The position numbers and the translations under genes are program-made. The notes beneath the pieces are model-generated. The model was not told where the DNA came from. It saw only the letters and a program-made list of their open reading frames with translations, and did no database searches. 29,506 bases of DNA from Bacillota bacterium (GTDB lineage: Bacteria; Bacillota; Clostridia; Acetivibrionales; DTU013), in the NCBI GenBank assembly GCA_023409615.1, contig JAEYRF010000106.1:1-29506 (forward strand), in the 5' to 3' direction. Shown one piece after another: positions 24,332-29,506 of this stretch. Numbering within the stretch: the first letter of the stretch is position 1; each line of letters begins with the position of its first letter.

Positions 24332-25735
24332 TCAAAATCTGAAGTATATAAATGGGTTGTAGCTGCTGCTCATAATAGCAGCCATACTAAGCACTAATGC
24401 TACCGCCGTACAGACAGCCGCTCCCGCAGCCAGAACACCTGTGGGCAGTCCCTTGTTTCTTATTTTGTTCAAAATAAACTCCTTCGTTGGCACTGCACAT
24501 ATTACACATACAGCAATAAACGGCAGATAATTAATCAGGAGTTGCCCGACATCCAGTATCGAAAATGCAGTACCTCCAAAGCCAAACATTACCTGCAGTG
24601 CCTCCAGGTTCCGGTTAAAGTCCTCAAAGTAGAAAAAATTAAAACCAAACATAGCCAAAAAAAAGGAATATGCGATTCTAAGAGCCTTGGGCAGCCTTTG
24701 CAACGCTTTTAGCATGAATGTTTTTTCAATAATTAGAATGATTGCAAAATACAGTCCCCAGATGACAAAATTCCAGCTGGCTCCGTGCCAGAGCCCTGTG
24801 AGAATCCATACTATGATAATATTCCTGTACTGAAGCCTGCGGTTACCTCCCAGAGGTATGTATATATAATCTCGAAAAAACCTGCTTAACGTCATATGCC
24901 ACCGTCTCCAGAAATCTGTTATGCTTTGGGAAATATAAGGATGATTGAAATTCTCTGGGAAACGGAATCCAAATAACTTTCCCAGACCGATTGCCATGTC
25001 AGAGTATCCAGAGAAATCGAAATAAATCTGAAAGGTAAAGCACAACAGACCGAACCATACATACGGTGCAGACCGGCTCGACAGATCGCCATCGAGAAAA
25101 GTAACTGCAAGGCTTCCTGCATAGTTCGCTATCAGAGTTTTTTTCGCCAAACCCAGGACAAATCGCGTAATCCCACTGTAAATATCCTGCAGTGATGTCC
25201 GGCGGTCAGCCAACTGATCCTCGATATCTTCATAACGCACAATCGGCCCGGCCACCAGCTGCGGGAACATAGAAACGAAAAGCAGGAAGTTCATAAAGGA
25301 TTTTTGCACCTTCACTTTCCCCCTATATGCGTCAATCGTATACGAAATTGTCTGCATCGTATAAAAGGAAATGCCTATAGGCAGCGAAATATTGCTGTTG
25401 GGGATTTGTATCCCAAACAGCGCATTGATATTATCAATGAAGAAGTTACCATACTTAAAAAAGGCCAACAGGCTCAGGTTCAAAACAAGAGAAATTACCA
25501 TAAACAGCTTGCCCTTGCTCGAATTCTGATACTTTCCAGCAAGACCTCCGCAGATAAAGTCGATAATGGAGCTGAAGATGATTAATACGACCCAGACAGG
25601 TTCACCCCATGCATAGAAAAAAAGAGAAGATACAATTAAAACAATGTTCTTCATCCTGATGTTCGGAGCGATTTTATAGAGCAGTACAGTTACAGGCAAA
25701 AATCTGAGCAAAAAAACTAAGCTGGAAAATACCAT
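24332..25735 (-). CDS. MBOAT-family membrane O-acyltransferase (AlgI/DltB-like)
   Basis: A 467-aa polytopic membrane protein beginning MVFSSLVFLLRFLPVTVLLY. The MBOAT core is clear: DFSGYSDMAIGLGKLFGFRFPENF, then FWRRWHMTLSRFFRDYIYIPLGGNRR with H280, and LTGLWHGASWNF with the presumed catalytic H317. The length fits AlgI (about 470-520). The chosen ATG (25735) follows GGAGG; the frame stays open to 25876, but the extra residues are not hydrophobic family sequence and would run through the oadB terminator. It probably loads acetyl groups across the membrane for the DHHW protein encoded 22 nt downstream. DltB shares the fold, but there are no dlt genes nearby. Confidence 0.92.
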   Translation of the reverse strand: MVFSSLVFLLRFLPVTVLLYKIAPNIRMKNIVLIVSSLFFYAWGEPVWVVLIIFSSIIDFICGGLAGKYQNSSKGKLFMVISLVLNLSLLAFFKYGNFFIDNINALFGIQIPNSNISLPIGISFYTMQTISYTIDAYRGKVKVQKSFMNFLLFVSMFPQLVAGPIVRYEDIEDQLADRRTSLQDIYSGITRFVLGLAKKTLIANYAGSLAVTFLDGDLSSRSAPYVWFGLLCFTFQIYFDFSGYSDMAIGLGKLFGFRFPENFNHPYISQSITDFWRRWHMTLSRFFRDYIYIPLGGNRRLQYRNIIIVWILTGLWHGASWNFVIWGLYFAIILIIEKTFMLKALQRLPKALRIAYSFFLAMFGFNFFYFEDFNRNLEALQVMFGFGGTAFSILDVGQLLINYLPFIAVCVICAVPTKEFILNKIRNKGLPTGVLAAGAAVCTAVALVLSMAAIMSSSYNPFIYFRF

Positions 25736-25845
25736 ATGGCCTCCAATACCAAGCACGTGGCAATTTACATAACTTAACAAGGTAAATGGTACCATGAAAT
25801 TGGCTTTATGGCAACCACGGAGGATAGGCGGCGCATGACCTAATA

Positions 25846-25890
25846 TAAAAAATCGTCTAAAGCAATTGATTAACAAAAGCTTTAGACGAT
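25846..25890 (-). terminator. Rho-independent terminator of the oxaloacetate decarboxylase operon
   Basis: ATCGTCTAAAGC (25852-25863) and GCTTTAGACGAT (25879-25890) form a perfect 12-bp stem with a 15-nt loop; on the minus strand T-rich sequence follows. It sits 27 nt past the oadB stop. The region 25736-25845, upstream of the MBOAT gene, shows no promoter I can defend. Confidence 0.9.
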
Positions 25891-25917
25891 CTGCACATAC
25901 TATGATATTAATAAGAG

Positions 25918-27057
25918 TTAACCAAACAGAGCCAGCAGAATTCCTGCCGCGACAGCAGAGCCGATAACGCCGGCCACATTAGGTCCCATTGCATGCATAA
26001 GCAAGTAATTGGCTGGATTCGCTTTCTGGCCTTCTACCTGAGATACCCTTGCTGCCATTGGAACAGCAGATACACCGGCGGAGCCAATCAAAGGATTGAT
26101 CTTGCCACCTGATGCCCAGCACATGAATTTTCCAATGAGCAGACCGCCAACTGTGCTTAACATAAATGCCAATAATCCAAGCCCAACAATCATAAGTGTC
26201 TCAAGCTGCAGAAATCTCTCCGCCACCGCGGTAGCGCCTACAGTAACGCCGAGGAAGATTGTTACAATATTGATCATTGCATTTTGAGCAGTATTTGAAA
26301 GTCTCTCGACGACACCTGACTCTTTGAAGAGATTACCAAGCATCAGCATACCTATTAAAGGAGCAACTGATGGCAGTAACAAAACACAGAAAACTGTAAC
26401 TGCAATTGGGAAAACAATTTTCTCCAGCTTCGATACTTCCCTCAGCTGTTCCATCTTAATTTCTCTCTCCTTCTTAGTTGTCATCAGCTTCATAATAGGA
26501 GGCTGAATCAAAGGGATCAACGCCATATAGGAATAGGCGGCAATAGCTATGGCAGGCAGCAGCTCGGGAGCTAGCCGTGTAGTAAGGTAGATGGCGGTCG
26601 GGCCATCCGCTCCGCCAATAATACCGATGGAACCGGCTTCCTGCGGTGTAAAGCCAAGTGCAATGGCCACAATAAAGGCCATGCTGATCCCCAGTTGAGC
26701 GCCTGCGCCCATGAAAAGGCTGGAGGGTCTTGCAATCAACGGTCCGAAATCTGTCATTGCGCCAATCCCAAGGAATATTAGGGAAGGATATATGCCTAGC
26801 TTAACACCCTGGTACAGGTAATACAGCAGTCCTCCAGGGCTGGATGAGCCTTCCTGAGGTCCGTCCATGAGTCCAGCCAGCGGTAAATTCGCCAGCAGCA
26901 TACCAAAAGCAATCGGCAATAACAAGAGAGGCTCAAACTTCTTTACAATAGCCAGATATACAAGAACGCATGAAACTGCTATCATCAAGCACTGCTGCCA
27001 GGTGATTGCCGCGAAGCCTGAATCTAATATTATTGTTTTTATTGCATCTAAAAACAT
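25918..27057 (-). CDS. oadB: Na+-pumping decarboxylase beta subunit (OadB)
   Basis: A 379-aa, strongly hydrophobic subunit with roughly nine membrane segments. It decarboxylates the carboxybiotin carrier and uses the energy to export Na+. The signature IGIIGGADGPTAIYLTTRLAP carries the conserved membrane Asp (D151) needed for Na+ movement; a second conserved block is GKINPLIGSAGVSAVPMAAR and LMHAMGPNVAGVIGSA. The ATG at 27057 follows GAGGTGA with 6 nt spacing. It is the last gene of the operon, 11 nt after the biotin carrier, and is followed by a strong terminator. The beta subunit alone is shared by oxaloacetate, methylmalonyl-CoA and glutaconyl-CoA pumps; the oadA gene upstream points to oxaloacetate. 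Confidence 0.95.
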   Translation of the reverse strand: MFLDAIKTIILDSGFAAITWQQCLMIAVSCVLVYLAIVKKFEPLLLLPIAFGMLLANLPLAGLMDGPQEGSSSPGGLLYYLYQGVKLGIYPSLIFLGIGAMTDFGPLIARPSSLFMGAGAQLGISMAFIVAIALGFTPQEAGSIGIIGGADGPTAIYLTTRLAPELLPAIAIAAYSYMALIPLIQPPIMKLMTTKKEREIKMEQLREVSKLEKIVFPIAVTVFCVLLLPSVAPLIGMLMLGNLFKESGVVERLSNTAQNAMINIVTIFLGVTVGATAVAERFLQLETLMIVGLGLLAFMLSTVGGLLIGKFMCWASGGKINPLIGSAGVSAVPMAARVSQVEGQKANPANYLLMHAMGPNVAGVIGSAVAAGILLALFG

Positions 27058-27068
27058 GGTCAATCACC

Positions 27069-27464
27069 TCACAGTTGCATAACGGCAAGGATATCACCTG
27101 TGTTCACAGATGCACCCTTAGCTGTTTGAATTTGTACAACTACGCCATCTGCCGGCGCCGAAATCTCATTCTCCATTTTCATGGCCTCAAGAACAAATAA
27201 GGTGTCACCCTTTTTGACTTTTGCACCGGAACTGACCTTTACGTCTAAAATCGTGCCAGGCATTGGCGCTTTTACCGCTTCACCGCCAGCAACAACTGCG
27301 GCGGCAGGTGCGGCCTGAGGAACCGGCGCAGCCACGGGTACGGCGGCTGGAATAGCCTGCGGTACAGCCACAGGTGCGGCGGCTTTTGTTGCCAGAACTG
27401 CTGCCTGACCTTTTTCTACTTCTACTTCGTACGTTTTATTGTTGATTGTAACTTCATATATCAT
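27069..27464 (-). CDS. Biotin carrier protein of the decarboxylase
   Basis: A 131-aa protein. A short N-terminal beta segment (IYEVTINNKTYEVEVE) leads into an Ala/Pro/Val-rich flexible linker (about 28-60), followed by a biotinyl domain with VLEAMKMENE; K96 is the biotin site. It swings between OadA, which loads CO2 from oxaloacetate, and OadB, which releases it. In Klebsiella OadA this domain is fused to the alpha subunit; here it is separate, as in several Clostridia. The start is the ATG at 27464 after GGAGGG; the frame runs on to 27566, but those extra residues overlap the end of oadG and have no ribosome site. The symbols gcdC and mmdC are used for similar subunits in other pumps. Confidence 0.93.
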   Translation of the reverse strand: MIYEVTINNKTYEVEVEKGQAAVLATKAAAPVAVPQAIPAAVPVAAPVPQAAPAAAVVAGGEAVKAPMPGTILDVKVSSGAKVKKGDTLFVLEAMKMENEISAPADGVVVQIQTAKGASVNTGDILAVMQL

Positions 27465-27507
27465 AGTAAACCCTCCACTAATATTTGACCTTTCATCATA
27501 TTCCGGA

Positions 27508-27831
27508 TTACTCCGCAGCTGAAATTGATTTGAAGCATAACTCGGAAAGCGGAATCTTTGATTCATCGCTTACAATCGCCATGATCATTGCCGCTGTTTT
27601 CTCATCCACATTTTTTAGCCTCAGTTCACCAGAGGATGCCTGAACAACCTCCGCAGCATTATCCGCACTAACATCCGATACAAAACCCACGCTATTTTCA
27701 ACTGCTGTCTTTTTCACATTAACGGCAAGCGCTTTTGACAGCAGCATAACCATTGCATATAGAATAAACAAAACTGTAAAAACCAATGCCCATATAAACA
27801 AAGCAACGACTATACTTTCACCAACAAACAT
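27508..27831 (-). CDS. oadG: OadG-like small membrane subunit
   Basis: A 107-aa protein with one N-terminal transmembrane helix (about 6-32) and a short cytosolic tail ending DEKTAAMIMAIVSDESKIPL. In Klebsiella OadG holds alpha and beta together and helps bind a metal at its C-terminus; I do not see the His-rich tail of that protein here, so the family call rests on size, topology and position. ATG at 27831 follows AAAGGAG. It lies 13 nt after oadA and 43 nt before the carrier. Confidence 0.8.
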   Translation of the reverse strand: MFVGESIVVALFIWALVFTVLFILYAMVMLLSKALAVNVKKTAVENSVGFVSDVSADNAAEVVQASSGELRLKNVDEKTAAMIMAIVSDESKIPLSELCFKSISAAE

Positions 27832-27844
27832 ATCGCTATCTCCT

Positions 27845-29221
27845 TTACTTTTTAACTATGGTGTAAGTAACCTTTGACACTTCTCTCTCTTCTCTTTCCT
27901 TAAAGAATTTCTCCGCAATCTGCGGGAAAGCAATATATGAGAGAACATCCTTGTCACCTTTTGCGATACCTTTCAACTGAGCCTTTGTTTTTTCAAATGC
28001 AGGCTCCAGGGTGTCAGCAAATCTGTTTTTCATCGGTTCCTCATCACCCAAAACCTTTTTGATAAGATCAGTGTCAATTTCACCCGGCGCAGTGCCATAT
28101 TCACCCTTCAAATAGGCCTTGACCTCTTTAGAGACATTCTTGTATCTTTCTCCGGCAAGTACATTCGAAACCGCCTGAACGCCAACCATCTGGCTCATTG
28201 GCGTAACCAGCGGAGGGTATCCCAGGTCTTTTCTGACCTTTGGTGTTTCAGTAAGAACATCTTCCAGCTTATCCAAAGCATTTTGTGCCTTAAGCTGTGC
28301 TATAAGATTTGAAAGCATTCCACCAGGCACTTGATATACGAGAGCATCTGTTTCTGTCCCCATGACAAAAGCGTCCATAAGTCCCGAAGCCGCATATTTT
28401 GCTTTAATGGGTTTATAGAAATCATTAATTTTCTTTAGAACACTATCGTCTAAACCAGTGGTGTAACCCATCTGCTTCAGAGCATAGTTCAACGTCTCGG
28501 TAGCAGGCTGGGAGGTTCCGCCGGAGAAAGATGATATTGCGCAATCGATACCGTCACACCCTGCTTCAACAGCTTTAATCTGAGTGATCGGACCCAGTCC
28601 GGTAGTGGAGTGGGTGTGAAGGAACACAGGCAGCTTAACAGTTTCCTTTATTGTTTTTATCAGGTCATAGGCTTCCTGTGGTCCCATGATACCAGCCATG
28701 TCCTTAATACAAATTGAGTGAACACCCATTTCCTCAAGCTGTTTAACCAGCTTTGCATACTTGTCCAAATTGTGGATAGGGCTGGTTGTGTAACAAATAC
28801 AGCCCTGGGCATGTGCCTTGCGTTTTAATGTCTCATCAACAGCTACTTCAATATTTCTAAAATCATTCAACGCATCAAATATTCTGAAAATATCAATGCC
28901 ACTGCTGACAGATTGTGCAACAAACTTTCTGACAACATCATCAGGATAATGTTTATATCCAAGGATGTTTTGGCCCCTCAGCAGCATCTGGAGCTTTGTA
29001 TTTTTTACTTTTGCCCTGATTTTCTCCAGTCTCTCCCATGGATCCTCGCTCAGATATCTAAGGCATGAATCAAAGGTCGCACCTCCCCAGCATTCAAGGG
29101 AGTAATAGCCTGCTTTATCCAAAGTTCCCAAAATTTCATCAAAGTCTGAAAATGGCATTCTTGTGGCGATCAGCGACTGGTTTGCATCTCTTAGTACAGT
29201 TTCTGTAATGTTTACTTTCAA
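27845..29221 (-). CDS. oadA: Oxaloacetate decarboxylase alpha subunit, carboxyltransferase (no biotin domain)
   Basis: A 458-aa carboxyltransferase that moves CO2 from oxaloacetate to biotin, leaving pyruvate. The TIM barrel begins ITETVLRDANQSLIATRM; metal ligands D12, H202 and H204 (LHTHSTTG) and the catalytic-site K173 (CIKDMAG) are present, followed by the conserved PYC/OadA region (about 300-450). The biotin domain of Klebsiella-type OadA is missing and is supplied by a separate gene. Pyruvate carboxylase subunit B shares this domain, but adjacent oadG and oadB favour the Na+ pump. The start is TTG at 29221, about 10 nt after AAGGAG. First gene of the operon; see the promoter, Rex site and leader upstream. 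Confidence 0.94.
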   Translation of the reverse strand: MKVNITETVLRDANQSLIATRMPFSDFDEILGTLDKAGYYSLECWGGATFDSCLRYLSEDPWERLEKIRAKVKNTKLQMLLRGQNILGYKHYPDDVVRKFVAQSVSSGIDIFRIFDALNDFRNIEVAVDETLKRKAHAQGCICYTTSPIHNLDKYAKLVKQLEEMGVHSICIKDMAGIMGPQEAYDLIKTIKETVKLPVFLHTHSTTGLGPITQIKAVEAGCDGIDCAISSFSGGTSQPATETLNYALKQMGYTTGLDDSVLKKINDFYKPIKAKYAASGLMDAFVMGTETDALVYQVPGGMLSNLIAQLKAQNALDKLEDVLTETPKVRKDLGYPPLVTPMSQMVGVQAVSNVLAGERYKNVSKEVKAYLKGEYGTAPGEIDTDLIKKVLGDEEPMKNRFADTLEPAFEKTKAQLKGIAKGDKDVLSYIAFPQIAEKFFKEREEREVSKVTYTIVKK

Positions 29222-29251
29222 TTCACTTCAACTCCTTATCATATTATTTAT

Positions 29252-29306
29252 ACCCTGTTTTTAAATACAAACAGGGTGAACAGCTTAATTTAAGCTTTCC
29301 ACCCTG
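29252..29306 (-). promoter_or_regulatory. oadA leader with two mutually exclusive hairpins (candidate attenuator)
   Basis: On the minus strand hairpin A (29306-29272) pairs CAGGGTG with CACCCTG and, inside it, AGCTTAA with TTAAGCT, with one mismatch and one G-U between the blocks; TTTGTATTT follows, as in a terminator. Hairpin B (29277-29252) pairs ACCCTGTTT with AAACAGGGT and uses the same ACCCTG as the right arm of A, so only one can form. Hairpin B ends 14 nt before the ribosome site. The sensed signal is unknown; no known riboswitch was recognised. Confidence 0.45.
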
Positions 29307-29379
29307 AAAGCACGATTTCTTGAAAACAGCTTCCTGTCCAACCGATAAGTTTCTATTTGGTTTTTACATACCATGTACT

Positions 29380-29409
29380 ATTATATCCGAACTACGGGTA
29401 GATTGTCAA
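29380..29409 (-). promoter_or_regulatory. Strong sigma-A promoter of the oad operon
   Basis: Minus-strand perfect TTGACA (29409-29404), 18 nt, perfect TATAAT (29385-29380). The start near 29373 gives a leader of about 150 nt before oadA. The -35 lies inside the Rex-like palindrome. Confidence 0.8.
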
Positions 29410-29420
29410 TATATTAACAA
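29403..29420. promoter_or_regulatory. Rex operator candidate over the oad -35
   Basis: TTGTCAATATATTAACAA matches the clostridial Rex consensus TTGTTAANNNNTTAACAA at every defined position but one. The palindrome extends two more bases each side (GA/TC, 29401-29422). Rex is a repressor that leaves DNA when NADH is high. The one deviating base creates the perfect TTGACA -35. Confidence 0.7.
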
Positions 29421-29476
29421 TCAAAAATACTAGGTAAGCGTCTTCTAAAGACATAGATCGAAAACTAATAAAAATG

Positions 29477-29505
29477 TTGACATTACACTTAGATCGTAAT
29501 ACTAT
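29477..29505 (+). promoter_or_regulatory. Possible divergent promoter at the right edge
   Basis: TTGACA (29477-29482), 17 nt, TACTAT (29500-29505) on the plus strand, pointing to a gene beyond the window. TAGATCG occurs twice around it (29454-29460 and 29490-29496). In 29421-29476 nothing else stands out. Confidence 0.4.
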
Positions 29506-29506
29506 A

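Overview
The window looks like chromosome from a low-GC, endospore-forming anaerobic Firmicute. The best guess is Clostridia, near Lachnospiraceae. The reasons are spoVT and spoVG, a Gram-positive purR, a DHHW/MBOAT acetylation pair, and a sodium-pump oxaloacetate decarboxylase operon. At least six genes start with TTG (spoVT, the foldase, pth, murC, the first ABC half and oadA). No rRNA, tRNA, CRISPR array, transposase or phage gene was seen.

Layout. (1) 1-9127, minus strand: a housekeeping and sporulation block reading purR, spoVG, glmU-like, prs, pth, mfd, foldase, spoVT (cut by the left edge). spoVG has a sigma-H-type promoter and its own terminator. glmU to mfd are tightly packed. (2) 9128-10537, plus strand: murC, divergent from purR, with a terminator shared with fabZ. 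(3) 10576-11666, minus: a YfbR-type 5'-deoxynucleotidase followed by fabZ. (4) 11759-17926, minus: a sugar cassette of an AraC regulator, a GH95-type enzyme and a GH2 enzyme, without signal peptides. An inverted repeat lies just upstream of the GH95 promoter. (5) 17963-18116: a dense cluster of palindromes. (6) 18220-21910, plus: a heterodimeric ABC exporter with one degenerate ATP site, then a GreA-like gene with its own promoter. (7) 22744-25735, minus: an MBOAT O-acyltransferase and a DHHW/AlgX-like partner. (8) 25918-29221, minus: an oxaloacetate decarboxylase operon (oadA, oadG, biotin carrier, oadB) with a strong promoter overlapped by a near-perfect Rex operator and a leader with two mutually exclusive hairpins.

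How the genes work together. Block 1 links PRPP supply (Prs), a PRPP-sensing regulator (PurR), UDP-GlcNAc synthesis and translation/repair functions with sporulation timing. The GH95/GH2 pair could take apart small fucosyl-galactosides inside the cell. The Oad operon couples oxaloacetate decarboxylation to Na+ export, and the Rex site suggests control by the NADH/NAD+ ratio.

I found no clearly new multi-gene system. The most interesting signals are regulatory (Rex site and leader, paired PurBoxes, the palindrome cluster) plus a GlmU homologue that lacks its acetyltransferase half.
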